Position numbers and translations under genes: made by a program
Shown here: piece after piece, positions 28,435 to 38,943 of the stretch
How the letters are laid out: the number at the start of each line of letters is the position of its first letter
Position numbering within the stretch: position 1 is the stretch's first letter
DNA from: Chrysophaeum taylorii
Taxonomy: Eukaryota > Sar > Pelagophyceae > Pelagomonadales > Pelagomonadaceae
Reading direction: 5' to 3'
Length of the DNA stretch: 64,000 nucleotides
NCBI GenBank assembly: GCA_029834535.1
Contig: JAQMWT010000024.1
Location: 62,001 to 126,000 of the forward strand
The notes under the pieces: generated by a model
Databases searched by the model: none
What the model was told of the DNA's origin: nothing
What the model saw: the letters and a program-made list of their open reading frames with translations, nothing else

Positions 28435-29336
28435 TCAAGAAGAAGAAGAAGAAGAAGAAGTCGTCGGATGGAGAAAAGCGGAGAGGCAGGGTCGGTGGGC
28501 GGGCGGGAGGGAATCGAGGGGGTCCTGGTGGTGCCAGGGCTTGTCGTCGCCCGGGTAGTGGCGAATGTATGCATCGTCCCAACATCGGAGGTTGTGGGCG
28601 TGTTGCTTGTGCGTGCCGCGCATGCAGTTCCACCGAGGGTCGAGCCTCGCGAAGTTCGAGCGGACGGCGAGGACGAAAGGGGGGTTCGAGCCGAGGGCGT
28701 AGATCCTCGAGTAGGCGTTGGCGAGGATCCACTTGTGGGCCTCCTCGCGCATTCCTAGGCGCCGCCAGCGGTCGAGGTCGTAGACGACGACGCCGGCGTT
28801 GAACGCGTGAAGGTCGGAAGGTTTGGCTCCGAGGTCGGCGACCTTGGGGCAGTCGACGACGCGACACACCTTCTTGAAGTCGCGCGGGGCCACCGCCACG
28901 ACGGCCTCGGGGTCGAGTTCGAAGAGGAGGGCAGCATCGTCGTCGAGGCGGCCGAGGTCTCGCCGTACGAAAACGTCGGAATCCAAGTAAATCGCTCGAT
29001 TCGTTGAAGGAAGGAGGTCGCCGAGGAAAAGCGCGCGTAGTTGAGGGGTTCGGAGAGGCGGGCTTTGGACGACGAGACGGCGGTCCACGGGAGCGAGAAT
29101 GCGACGGCGCGGACGTTTGGGGTCAGGCATCGGAGCGCGGCTTGGACCTCCGCGGCGCCTTCGGAGACGACGACGAGGAACCGCAGGTGGTTGGGCCGGG
29201 CTGAGCTGTTCGTCGCCGAGGCCACGACGCCCACGAGCCCGGAGTAGTGGGACGGGGTCGCCGCCACAACCACATCTTGGCTGCGAACAACTTGTAGGTT
29301 GATGATAAAGATGATCAGCCGTAGTAACAAGCTCAT
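28435..29336 (-). CDS. Glycosyltransferase family 8 protein, secretory, one frame slip
   Basis: The ATG at 29336 opens a signal peptide (MSLLLRLIIFIINLQVVRSQ) followed by a GT-A-like N-terminal half (DVVVAATPSHYSGLVGVV). Near 29027-29035 the frame changes (LNYAR, then FLGDLLPSTNRAIYLDSDVF). The second frame carries the DxD metal site DSD at about 28975-28983, FNAGVVVYDLDRWR, and a C-terminal HYPGDDKPWHH, all hallmarks of GT8 (glycogenin/galacturonosyltransferase-type) retaining enzymes. One extra C at the GCGCGC/TTTT junction would join the halves. Likely acts in the Golgi on glycans; the nucleotide sugar is unknown. Ends in poly-Ser from an AGA/TCT repeat. Confidence 0.83.
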
Positions 29337-29396
29337 CCCACCAAAAGGGGGGGGGTGTCTTGATAAGTGCCTTGAGCCTTGAGCCTTGAGACGAGC

Positions 29397-31340
29397 TCAT
29401 CCTGCCAAAGGGGCGGGGGTGTTGACGACCGCGTCGGTCCAGGGGTCAACCTTGAGCTCCTCCTCCTCCTTCTTTGAGAATGAGGTGTCCTGATCGCCGT
29501 CGTCGGCCACGATGACGAGGCGCGCGAGGTGGTCCGGGTCGAGGGAGGGGAGCAGCTTCCAGGCGTCGAGGAGGGCGCGGCGCGCATCTCGGTCGTTGTT
29601 GTTGTTGTTGTTGTTGTTGTTCGAGGAGGAGGAGGAGGCGGCGGGGAGGAGGTCGAGGAGGTCGGTCGGGGCCAGGGGGGTCTCGTGGGTCGCCGCGACG
29701 CGGAGGCCCTCCTCGAAAAAGCCCATCTCGAGCAAAATTTTCGCGAGTTTGGCGTGGTGGCCTAAGCGGTGGAGCGCGTCGAAGGCGAGGCGATGCAAGC
29801 GGGGCTGATCGGGCTGGGCGAGGAGGAGGTCGCAGAGCTGGGGCGAGTCCGGAAGGACCTTGAAGTGGATGAAGTGGGCGAGCTCGTCGTTCGCATTCAA
29901 AGTCACGAGAAGCCGCGCGAGCTTGTCGGAAAGCGACGGCGAGACTGGAACGCGTCGCCTGTGAAGCGCGGCGAGGTACGCCACCAGTGCGTCCGCGAGG
30001 GTGCGGTCGTCGACGTCCGTCGCGTGGTCGAAGACCCTTTTGATCATGAGGCGCTGGGAGAGCTGGTCGGCGGCGACGAGATCAAACAAATCCGCGAGAT
30101 CTTCGAGGTCGTCGTCGGCCATGAGCTCGACGGCCGTCGCGGCGACGAGATCGAAAGCGTGGCGCGCGAGTTCCTTGTCGTCGTGGCCCCGTCGCAGCAA
30201 AAAGCTCACGAGCCGCCGCGGATCGTCGTTGAGGTGCTGCGCCACGTAGGAGAGGTTGATCGCGACCCCGACCCATCGACCTTCGTCTCGGGAGAAAAAC
30301 ACGGCGGCGCCGCCCGACGTGGTTCCGGGACGCGCCGTTCCGGGAACGCGGTCGACCGCCGTGGCGGCGACCACGAGAGGCTGGGTGGCTGCCACGTCCA
30401 ACACCTGGAGCATCCGCGGGGTCCAAAAATAAACGAGGTTGTCGTCGCGACAGAGGACCGCGTCCGTCGCTCCGCACCGCGGTGACAGCTTGACCGACTT
30501 GGCCAGCACGCACTTGTCCTTGGCGACCGCGTAAAACAACACCTGGAGCTCGCGGCGATGGGCGTAGACCAAGTAGACCTGCGCATACAGCACGGCCAGG
30601 GCAGCGTCGTCGCGATCGACGGGCGCGGCTTCGACGTATCGCGACGCGGGCAAATCGAGCTTGCGAATTTTCTCGGGGGGCGGCAGCTCGAATTTCGGCA
30701 GGTCCGAGACCTGGGTCCGGAGCCAGTACCCCCGGACCTCGGCCCCGAGGCTCGACGTCGCGAGCATCAGCAGCCGGTGACTCGGAAGGTACCAGTACGT
30801 CCTCGTATTGTAGGTCAACGACCTCACGTGCCGGCACTGGGAACGCGACGCGGCAACCTTGTAGAACTCGACCCCGCGGGTCGTCACGATCACGAGATCT
30901 TGGGACGACCCGCCGTGGTCCGACCACACAAATCCCAGAATGCGAGCCGCGTGCAAATCGTCGTCCTTAGGTCCAAAAACGGTCGTCAACCCCGTGTCTC
31001 TCAGCAGGCTCGGCGTCAGGCTCGTCGTTTGCTTCGCCTCGATGCGCCACCTTTGCTGCTGCGATCCCGTCGTCTCCCCCACCACCAAGCTCGCCTCCCC
31101 GACGTGCGCGCCAAACAGCGAACCGTCCAGCGAAAATCTCACGAGTCGCGAGGTCGGAGGTACGGTAGCCCGGCGGTCGCCGGACGACGCCACGTCCCCG
31201 CGAAGCGACACCACGGCCTCGTGGGTCTCGTCGTACCACGCATTCTTCGCGCTCACGCCGAGGCTGCGGATCGACACGAGATTCCTTTTATGCTGCTTGT
31301 CCAGGGAAGAGGACGACACATCCTCATCTGACGACGACAT
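29397..31340 (-). CDS. RMC1: RMC1/C18orf8-like regulator of the Mon1-Ccz1 complex
   Basis: 647 aa, intact, ATG at 31340. The N-terminal ~370 residues read as a beta-propeller with ILGFVWSDHGG, TTRGVEFYKVA, LPKFELPPPEKIRKLDLP and LAVLYAQVYLVY, matching the pattern of animal and plant RMC1 proteins. The C-terminal half is alpha-helical (VAYLAALHRRR, AFDALHRLGHHAKLAKILLEMGF), consistent with the Mic1/colon-cancer-associated domain. An Asn run (AAC repeat on the minus strand) lies near residue 580. In animals this protein supports Rab7 activation during endosome-lysosome traffic; a similar role is inferred here. Assignment from memory of the family pattern. Confidence 0.75.
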   Translation of the reverse strand: MSSSDEDVSSSSLDKQHKRNLVSIRSLGVSAKNAWYDETHEAVVSLRGDVASSGDRRATVPPTSRLVRFSLDGSLFGAHVGEASLVVGETTGSQQQRWRIEAKQTTSLTPSLLRDTGLTTVFGPKDDDLHAARILGFVWSDHGGSSQDLVIVTTRGVEFYKVAASRSQCRHVRSLTYNTRTYWYLPSHRLLMLATSSLGAEVRGYWLRTQVSDLPKFELPPPEKIRKLDLPASRYVEAAPVDRDDAALAVLYAQVYLVYAHRRELQVLFYAVAKDKCVLAKSVKLSPRCGATDAVLCRDDNLVYFWTPRMLQVLDVAATQPLVVAATAVDRVPGTARPGTTSGGAAVFFSRDEGRWVGVAINLSYVAQHLNDDPRRLVSFLLRRGHDDKELARHAFDLVAATAVELMADDDLEDLADLFDLVAADQLSQRLMIKRVFDHATDVDDRTLADALVAYLAALHRRRVPVSPSLSDKLARLLVTLNANDELAHFIHFKVLPDSPQLCDLLLAQPDQPRLHRLAFDALHRLGHHAKLAKILLEMGFFEEGLRVAATHETPLAPTDLLDLLPAASSSSSNNNNNNNNNDRDARRALLDAWKLLPSLDPDHLARLVIVADDGDQDTSFSKKEEEELKVDPWTDAVVNTPAPLAG

Positions 31341-31746
31341 AATACACTACCACAACCTCAAGCTAACCCAACCACCACCGGTTTTTGTAATGATAAAAAA
31401 TGGGATCGGTCAAGTTTGGTCAACAAGTTTGGTCAATTTCTTTCATGCATGTTTAAGGAAAAATGCATCACTGTGTTTGGTTTTCACCTTCAACAGAAGA
31501 AGTTTGATCAGTCAAGAGTTTGGCCACTCCTCCGAAGTTGCATTAAGTTTGATCAATCAACCCTTCAAGTTTGAATAAATAAATAAATAACCTTGGAAGT
31601 TTGGTCAACAAGTTTTTGATCACTAATTTGATCACTCATCCTTTTGACCACTAATTCTCAAACTTCCACAGTATTGACCAAGCTTTGGCTTATTAAATCA
31701 AACTTAAGAAGGAGGCTTTTCTTTCAAGGGGGCGCGTGAGCGCTTT

Positions 31747-31852
31747 TGGTGCGAAAATGCTGTAAAAACGAGAGCTAGGTGCTGCAGTCACGCAGAACAA
31801 AAGCGCGAAAATGCTGTAAAAACGAGAGCTAGGTGCTGCAGTCACGCAGAAT
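31747..31852. repeat. ~55-bp tandem duplication
   Basis: Two direct copies of a unit starting GCGAAAATGCTGTAAAAACG and ending CTGCAGTCACGCAGAA lie back to back. The related element copy near 55690-55735 has only one unit, so the duplication happened after the copies diverged. Confidence 0.9.
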
Positions 31853-33284
31853 CTACTACCGTGGCGTTACACACGCGTGGCATGGGCATCCCCCCCCATG
31901 ACCGCCCGCCTTAGAAGGAGACCCATCCTAAGACAGCGCGGCGATACGCGCGAGGACAGCGGGCAGCGCCGCGCGGCCTCGATTTTTCCCACGGCTTGGC
32001 GTATTTAAGCTGGGCCCATTCTTGTACCTTCCATCGTTCGTAGAACCCACCCAAACCGCGACTCACCACAGTGGTCTTGCCGTCGTCGTACTTCATTCTT
32101 CACCAACAAGCGGACATCGTCGGACACCAGAGACTTACATGGTCTGCGTGAGACGGATCACCCCATTCTGCATCCCAATTCTCTCCGAGAGGGAGCGCGT
32201 CTTTGATAATCGACTCGGGGTCGAGTTAAAACGCGAAACTCGACGACCTCGAGAAACTGCGCGAGCAACGCCCCTCGAGCACCCAAAGATTGATTGTAGT
32301 CCCACACTTGTGCGGGACCGTAGAGGACCACGTTCAGGAGTTCCTCACCGTCGCGTCGTACCCGATCCGGAGTTAGCTGTCCAGCTTGGACATGGGACGG
32401 CAACGCGAACACGTGCCGTTACGCCTGCATAAACAACTCGCACGACCGTAAGTGAACACCTCCTTATCCTCCTCCTCCTCGCGCATCTCGACAACCCCAC
32501 CGCAAGATCTCCCCGGGAGCTGCTGCTGCACCGTCGAGCACTGTACGAGAAAGTCGGCAAATACAAGCTGCGGCGCGAAGGGATGACAAGACGTCGACAG
32601 CCTCGCTCCGGAAGAGATCGCTGACACCACCCCTGTAATTCTAACCCAGTCATCATCATCAGTCCTCAGTCCACAATAATTAATTGGGAAACGTGTGTCT
32701 GTCCGTCACAGAACTCTAACGGCACTCTACTTTCTGTTCTTTTCCCTATGTATGCTCGAAACGGCCCGACAAAATCTGCGTTTTGTGAAGCCGATTTATT
32801 TCAAAACGCTTCACTCGCGACCTACTTTCTGTTCTTTTGGTAATGTATGCGCCAAAAGCAAAGCTCTTTATAAAATGTTTTCTTCTTGGAGTGCGGGAGA
32901 GTGTTGTGTGTTCCGGGAGAGACCGACGAACTTTGAGCGAGAATCTGGGGAGGGTGCGCTACGTACGTCTCGAGTTCGGATCCTGTTGGTCGTAAAAAAT
33001 CGAAAGTAATTCGAAGAAAAAAACCCTTACCCTTTTTTCTTTTTTTTTGGCTATTTGCTATACAAACCCTCGGCCGATCTTTTTTGAAGTAAGGTTGACG
33101 CGTGCGACGGGGATGGAGCCTTCGCCCGGCAAACGAGACGACGCGCTCGAGCCAGGGACGCGAGCCTCGACGCCGGCATGGCATGCCGGGGGGCTCCATC
33201 TTTTCTTTCGGGGTTCTTTCGGGCTTCTGGCGCGCGCAAAAATGCGACGCGATTTCGCCTTTTTTGCGCGCGAACTCTTCGGTA

Positions 33285-33740
33285 CGCGCGATGCTGCCCG
33301 GCGTCTTCGTCGCCGCTGCGAGAGGCCACCGAAATCGACAACGGCTTGCCGCGCTCGCGTCTGCGGTCAAAGCCCGCTTGCCGCGCTCGCGTCTGCGGTC
33401 AAAGCCCGCTTCCACGGCTACGACTCGCTCTTCCGACGGGCCGTCCTCGAGAACGCGCGCGACCGAACGAGACGCGACGGTCGACTCGGTGGATCGACCA
33501 CCGTTTAACCTTCGTTACGATGCGTGCCGGCGGCTTCGTCGCCGCGAGCGGCCACCGCCGTCGCGACCGCGGACTCGGACTCGCCCGCGGGTTGACGTCC
33601 AGTCGACCAACCCGAAATGAAAACTCCGCGGCGCGTCGAGCTCGACGCGTCCGCCAGCGCTTCGATACGATGCGTGCTGGCGTCTTCGTCGCCGCTGCGA
33701 GCGGCCACCGCCGTCCCGACCGCGGCCTCGGACTCTCCCC
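33285..33740. repeat. Imperfect ~145-bp GC-rich repeats
   Basis: A segment reading GGCGTCTTCGTCGCCGCTGC followed by GAGCGGCCACCG recurs near 33300, 33530 and 33680 with divergence, and a shorter CCGCGCTCGCGTCTGCGGTC is duplicated at 33350-33405. The region is very GC-rich and open in several frames, but no protein family is recognisable. Confidence 0.7.
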
Positions 33741-34043
33741 CGCGGGCGACAACGGCTCGCCGTAAAGTCGCGGCCGGCGTCGACGAAGGCCGCGACGACG
33801 TCGCCGGCGCGACGAGTCTTCGAGCTCGACGCGTCTGCTACCGCGATTTCGGCTTGGGCGACGTCCTGGGACTCGCCGCCTCCGCTTTGCCTTCTACGAC
33901 AGACGCCCCGTCGTCGCCGCGACCGGTGCGCCTACGCGCCGACGACCGACCGCGCGCCCGCGCGCGTCCACGAGGACCGCCCGTGGCCGCGGTCTGGCCA
34001 TCGCCGAGGGAACGGACCCCGCATCCACCGCAACGCCTCGCTC

Positions 34044-34110
34044 TTCGCGCGGGTCGTTGGGGGGCAGAGCCCCCCAATTCCCGGGGTTCGGGGGGCTTGC
34101 CCCCCGAGAA
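34044..34110. other. Two adjacent G/C hairpins
   Basis: GGGGGGCAGAGCCCCCC and, 15 bases on, GGGGGGCTTGCCCCCC each form a perfect six-base-pair stem with a short loop. They are followed by A-rich sequence. Such hairpins near element ends can be Helitron 3' termini or insulators; no CTRR end at the expected distance is evident. Confidence 0.7.
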
Positions 34111-34145
34111 AAAGCCCGGAAAAAAACCGACTTGGCCTTACTAGT

Positions 34146-34262
34146 CCTAACTACTAATCGACAGATGTTTGTCTGTTTGTTTGTCCTAACTACTAATCGA
34201 CAGATCCTAACTACTAATCGACAGATGTTTGTCTGTCTGTTTGTTTGTCTGTCTGTTTGTCC
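34146..34262. repeat. Tandem CCTAACTACTAATCGACAGA repeats with GTTT/GTCT runs
   Basis: Three copies of CCTAACTACTAATCGACAGA (starting near 34146, 34186 and 34207), two of them followed by TGTTTGTCTGTTTGT simple repeat. Confidence 0.9.
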
Positions 34263-34571
34263 CTCGATTTAGGGTAAGGATCATGTGGGCCCGCGAGCCA
34301 CACATTGATCCTCCAAGCCGTCTACGGCGACCTCGCAGACTATTTCCACGACCCGCGGCGGCTCTTTCAGCGCGCCATTCTCACGCCCGTCGAAACGATG
34401 TTGTCGATGCTGACAACGCGCGCATGACCGCGGCCTTTTTTTCCCGGAGACGAGGCGTCGGAGTTCTTTTCGGCCGACTAGGTTGGGTCGGAAGACGACG
34501 CCTCGCTCTTTACAGTAGAGTTTTCAACTCCCTGACAACCAACGGCACGCTGACTTTGATCGCGAGCTTAA

Positions 34572-34905
34572 AGTCTTCGCAACCTCGACCCGTCGCACGG
34601 CCACTGCAACGGTACCAGATACGTGATCGATCGTGTCGTTGTCACCGAGGCTCCTCCAACCTGTATCGCTTAAGGCCCGCCTACGCCAAACGATCAACAA
34701 GAGCCAGGGCCAGACGCCCCGCGAGGTCTCCTCTTTCCCAAGCCCGTCTTCTGCCACGTCCAGCTCTACGTGGCTCTCTGTCGATCGGCATCTCCGAGGA
34801 TATACTCATCTGGGTCGACGACTCCACCCTACCCCACGCGTGCTGCGCAATACCGATAAGCCCCCTCCCGGCGTCTACACGCGCACTATAGGTGAACTTA
34901 CTGGG
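34572..34905 (+). pseudogene. Helitron Pif1-type helicase C-terminal fragment, degenerate
   Basis: Read across frames, the plus strand gives SLRNLDPSHGHCNGTRYVID, then a stop near 34674, then RLRQTINKSQGQTPREV, then PKPVFCHVQLYVALS and DILIWVDDSTLPH. RNLDP..G.CNGTR, TINKSQGQT and QLYVALSR are the signature blocks at the C-terminus of Helitron RepHel / Pif1 helicases. Several frame changes and a stop show it is dead. It is followed by GGTGAACTTACTGG repeats. A second copy lies at 56826-57120. Confidence 0.88.
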
Positions 34906-36663
34906 ACCACGTGAACTTACTGGGGTTGGAGATTGGGACTAGGTGAACTGAGTGACCAGGTGAAACTGGGACCAGGTGAACATACTGGGGTTTTTAGAGT
35001 AGAGGGTTTTTAGAATAAACTAAAAGGTTGGCGGCGCGTGCGGATCAAAGCAGCTTAGATTGGCGGAGGCGAGAGCGACGAGGTCAAAGGAGTTGGTGTG
35101 AGCTAGGTGAACTTACTGACCAGGTGAACTTATATGAAACTTACTGGGACCAGGTGAACTTACTGGGGTTAGAGATTGGGAGTAGGTGAACTTACTGGCC
35201 TGCACTTGTACGAGTCTAAAATATGACAAGTTTGATGTGATTGTTCGAAATTTGATCACACCAAATTGAATGCCCCCAAGTTTGACCATACACGCGCATC
35301 AACATGCGAATACTCGCAGCACAACACCCACAAACAAGGCCTGCGTAAGACAACGCTGATACCACGCTGTTTCGTCGCCCAAGATTATTCGGATGCGCCT
35401 TATAAGTTCGATGTTCATGACAGACTACAGCGAACGATCCCGGTTCGTCATCTCGTGCCTTTAGCGGATGACACTGCTGCAGACGTCTATCAAACGCGTA
35501 TGCCGAGAAGAGCCGCCTGACAGACTGACTAACTAACTAACTAACTTCAGACCTCTCCCGAGCATGGGAGCCAGGCCGGACCGGCAGGAGCCGGTACGGA
35601 ATCACGGAGGAAAATCACGCAGTTGGGGCAGAGGCGAGGGACGAGGACGGACTTGTTGATGGTGGACCGCCACTGCGCGGTCTTGTGCGAGGTCGTGCAA
35701 AAGCGTCGCAGGCCGCGGACGAGTTGGTCCACGAACAATCGACCTGTCCGTCGCGCGCTCCCCAACCGAGCAAACCCCATCCTAACACGGACTTTCCGGG
35801 TGCTAACCGGCCAGCGAGCCGCCTGACTTGCCCTCCATAAAGCCCTTGATGAGGACCGACACGGCCTCGCAGAAGTGCTTCGCGCGATAGCTGGATCTTT
35901 GTCGGCAAGAAGGTTCGGAGCAGGTGCGTCTTTTAGCATACGTGACGGCATTGTCTACTTGGACATCACAACGAGCAGCACGCACATAAAAGCTGCATCT
36001 TGCGTATAGCACTCGAACGACAGCGCTGTCGCGCTGTAGACCATGTTGTTGTAAACGCCGTCAACTTGCCGCCCGTGTCGAACATCAGATGCTGCTGCAA
36101 GTCGGCCTCGAGAACACGCATGCTGAACTTGGCATCTTGGTTAGATCGAGTAAAGTGGACTACCCTCGTATTTTTTGCGCGCTCCGAGCTGCGACAGCGT
36201 ACTCGGCGATCTCTCATAGTCGTTTACCACCTTCGTCTGGGCACGCTTAGACTTGTTGTTTTCTTTCTCGGCGTCGTGGTCAACCGACGTCGGCGTGTTA
36301 CCACCACGCTCCCGCTCGACCTGAGCGACGAAACCCGCATCGATACCGTGTTCGTTTCGACGTCGAAGGACGCTCCGGAGTCTCAGTGCGACGTGCAGAA
36401 CCGCTGAAAGCTTTTGATCACGGCGGCCCTTGTTTTGTTGTCTTTAAATGTCGACTTGTTTTGTTGTCTTTAAATGAATTAAATTTTGTTGTCAGTGAAC
36501 CCTTTATGTTTGCTCTCTTTAAAAGTACAAGTTTAGTCAACCAAAAGATACGGATTGACCAAACTTAAGTGACCAAACTTGTTGAGGGTTTACACGGTGA
36601 CCAACATATATGGTGGTTGGAAACTTGACTTTTCCCTAATAATAATGATTGTGGAGGAAAATA

Positions 36664-37467
36664 ATGGTAATATCCCATCGTGCAATCGGCGATGCGGCGA
36701 ACGTCTTGGTCCTCGTGCTGGCAGCCGCATACGCGGTGGCGACGGTGGGGCACGGCGCCGGCTTGTGGCACCTCGCGAAATTTGGCAAAAATTGGTCCGC
36801 CGACGGGTTTTGTCTGTCTTTTAAAGATACGAAATATTACCACACGCATCTCCTCTGCTTCTACGGGGACACCGTCTTTGCGGTCCTGACCTGGGCGCTG
36901 ACGCGACATACCTCCTCACGTCCCGAGCTCCGCGTTGTCGAAGATAATATCGCGTCTTGTTTCTTCCACGGCCTCGCTCACGCCGCCGTCTGGTATCAAG
37001 GAGCAAAAGAGGGCGACGGCGAGCCGACCATGATCAAGGGTATACTCGGGTATGCGCTCTTCTACGTCTTCTGGGCATCGTTCCTCCTTGGCGTGCCGAC
37101 GCCCTTCAAGAAGCGGGGGAATCTCGCTCAGGCGCTCGTGCACGCGGTCGTCTCGGTTGACGTCATACCTCCCTTTTTTATTTTCACCTACGTCAACACG
37201 GTCTTGTTCTTCAACATAAATATCGCGAGGCTTGTGGATGGGGTCGAAGGCGAGCACGACCTCTTCTACACCCTCCAGTCCACCCTCATTTCGATCCCTA
37301 TCATGCTCGCCACGTATGCGGAGCCGCTCCTCTGCGACGCCTGGCTCGTCAATTGGGGCGGCCACATCCTCTTCGACTACACCATCCCCGCCACCTGCCT
37401 CCTCTACTTCGCTGTCGCCTCGCGTCTCCCACCGCGCAGCAGCAGCAGCAGCAGCAAAGGGGAATGA
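36664..37467 (+). CDS. Conserved-looking multi-pass membrane protein, 267 aa
   Basis: The ATG at 36664 opens an intact frame with about six to seven hydrophobic helices: VLVLVLAAAYAVATVGHG, LLCFYGDTVFAVLTWAL, GYALFYVFWASFLLGV, VIPPFFIFTYVNTVLFF, LISIPIMLATYAEPLLC and FDYTIPATCLLYFAVAS. Several His and Asp/Glu residues sit at helix ends (HGAGLWHL, CFFHGLAHAAVWY). The C-terminus is a poly-Ser stretch from an AGC repeat. I do not recognise the family; the pattern could fit a small integral-membrane enzyme or transporter. Same strand as the downstream plastid protein gene, 79 bp away. Confidence 0.75.
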   Translation: MVISHRAIGDAANVLVLVLAAAYAVATVGHGAGLWHLAKFGKNWSADGFCLSFKDTKYYHTHLLCFYGDTVFAVLTWALTRHTSSRPELRVVEDNIASCFFHGLAHAAVWYQGAKEGDGEPTMIKGILGYALFYVFWASFLLGVPTPFKKRGNLAQALVHAVVSVDVIPPFFIFTYVNTVLFFNINIARLVDGVEGEHDLFYTLQSTLISIPIMLATYAEPLLCDAWLVNWGGHILFDYTIPATCLLYFAVASRLPPRSSSSSSKGE

Positions 37468-37546
37468 ATGAATTTTTTTTGGAAAAAAAGCAGCGCGTGC
37501 CGTTGGGTGAAGCGTTCCGTTCCAATTGGTTCAAGGTCGCCAACCG

Positions 37547-38680
37547 ATGCGGATCCAGGCGCTGTTATTTCGGTTGATCGCGTTTCAGGTTGCGGTGGGG
37601 TTCGTGCCCCCCTCCCAGCCGTGCGTGCCGAGGACGAGGGTACGCGGGTCACCGAAGGAGGAGAGAGAGGGCGTTGAGGTGGTGGTGAAGAAACCCCCAG
37701 TTCTGTTCGCTTTGTTTCCCGCGCGAATCGAGCAGACCAGCGATTTGCTTCCGTACCTCGTGGTAGGGTTTCTGGTGTATTGGCGGGGGAAGAAGGCGTA
37801 CAAATTTATCCAAAAGCGGCAGGCGAAGCTGCTCGAGGACTACGGGGCAGAAATCGCCCGAGCGGCCGCGCGGCCTCAGACGCGGAAGACGACATTCTAC
37901 AAAACTAGGGTTGCGTTTCGTCGCAAGCTGTGGTTTCTCCGCGGGAAGGCGATGGTCATCAAGGCGGTGGACGGGATCATAAAGCCCCGCGTCTCGATCA
38001 ATAGTTTGCGTGCCTTCGAAGACCTCCTCGCCGTCTACAAAGTTAAAAACGTCGAAAAATTCGTCGAAGACGTCGCCGAGGAAATCACTGCTTCGAGCGA
38101 TCGCGGGAAACTCTTGTATTATGCGAAGATGTTAGGCGCGAAGGACCTCCCCAACCTCGAGGCCCTCGTCCTGAAGTCCCTCAAGGGCAACGAGGATTTG
38201 CTCGCCGCGACGCAGCGGACCTACGCGGACGCCGCTTACCTCGCGATAATTCAAAAAACGAAGGAACCGGACATCGAGAGCGCGGCGATGCTGGGGATCG
38301 ACGAGGACCGGGCCCAGGCAATCTACGACAACACGTTCAAAAAGGAACCCGAGCCGGAGAAGCCCGTCAAGGAGGCGTGGCTCCAAGAGCTCGAAGCCAA
38401 GGTCACCGCCGAGTCGGGACCCGTTGACATGGTTTCTGACAACCTCGACAAGGTCGACGCCTTCGGCAACAGGATCGATGGCGACGACACCACCACCACC
38501 TCGCAGTACGAGGGCAAGGAGCTCACGATTGAATGCCAAAACTGCGGCCACACGATGTTCATCGCCAAGGGTCGCGACTTTAAGTTTTTCGGTCCCTCCT
38601 TTACCTGCCCCACCTGCGGGGCCTCTAGGGACCAGCAAAAGGTCACTGTCATAGACGAATCCGAGTTTCTTTCTCTTTAG
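37547..38680 (+). CDS. Plastid-targeted membrane protein with C-terminal zinc ribbon
   Basis: 377 aa from the ATG at 37547; a longer in-frame start lacks ATG support. The N-terminus MRIQALLFRLIAFQVAVGF followed by VPPSQP resembles a stramenopile bipartite plastid presequence: signal peptide with cleavage before Phe (ASAFAP-like), then an Arg/Ser/Pro-rich stretch. A TM helix follows (LLPYLVVGFLVYWRG), then a long charged helical region with conserved-looking KTTFYKTRVAFRRKLWFLRG. The C-terminus has a zinc-ribbon CQNCGH...CPTCGA. The family is unknown to me; the targeting call is an inference supporting a red-lineage complex plastid. Confidence 0.75.
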   Translation: MRIQALLFRLIAFQVAVGFVPPSQPCVPRTRVRGSPKEEREGVEVVVKKPPVLFALFPARIEQTSDLLPYLVVGFLVYWRGKKAYKFIQKRQAKLLEDYGAEIARAAARPQTRKTTFYKTRVAFRRKLWFLRGKAMVIKAVDGIIKPRVSINSLRAFEDLLAVYKVKNVEKFVEDVAEEITASSDRGKLLYYAKMLGAKDLPNLEALVLKSLKGNEDLLAATQRTYADAAYLAIIQKTKEPDIESAAMLGIDEDRAQAIYDNTFKKEPEPEKPVKEAWLQELEAKVTAESGPVDMVSDNLDKVDAFGNRIDGDDTTTTSQYEGKELTIECQNCGHTMFIAKGRDFKFFGPSFTCPTCGASRDQQKVTVIDESEFLSL

Positions 38681-38943
38681 GACTCCTAACATTGTCGCCA
38701 AGCTGGGGATATTATACAATAATAGGCGGGGCCTCTCTGAGGCTTCACGGCTGCTGCGCGAGGACATCGACGCACCATCAGAGACGCGTCTCGAGGCTCC
38801 CACTTGGTTCAGCACGAAGCTTTCTTTTTTGAAACCCTGGCGTCGCTCTTTCGGAACGACGACGACGACGACGACGACCAGCGTACCGGTCTCGGCGCCG
38901 GCGGTTAGGGTCGTAGTTGCAGAAGAAGTGCTTCAACTCGTAT

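Larger units (their letters stand above)
31400..36600. mobile_element. Composite mobile region bounded by inverted AAGTTTGGTCAA motifs, with Helitron remnants
   Basis: Both edges carry clusters of (A)AGTTTG(G/A)TCA: near 31407-31440 in one orientation (GGTCAAGTTTGGTCAACAAG) and near 36550-36590 in the other (TTGACCAAACTTAAGTGACC). The ~1.2 kb at 31430-32630 recurs at 55440-56510, and 34510-35400 recurs in a different order at 56650-57460. Inside are a Helitron-type helicase fragment (34572-34900) and GGTGAACTTACTGG repeats. No intact transposase or Rep gene is seen. It is best read as nested, decayed element copies; exact ends are uncertain. Confidence 0.65.

Noticed and set aside
33047-34144. 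Several overlapping Arg-rich ORFs in GC-rich repeats
   Set aside because: All are imperfect repeat translations with no family resemblance and lie within the mobile region.
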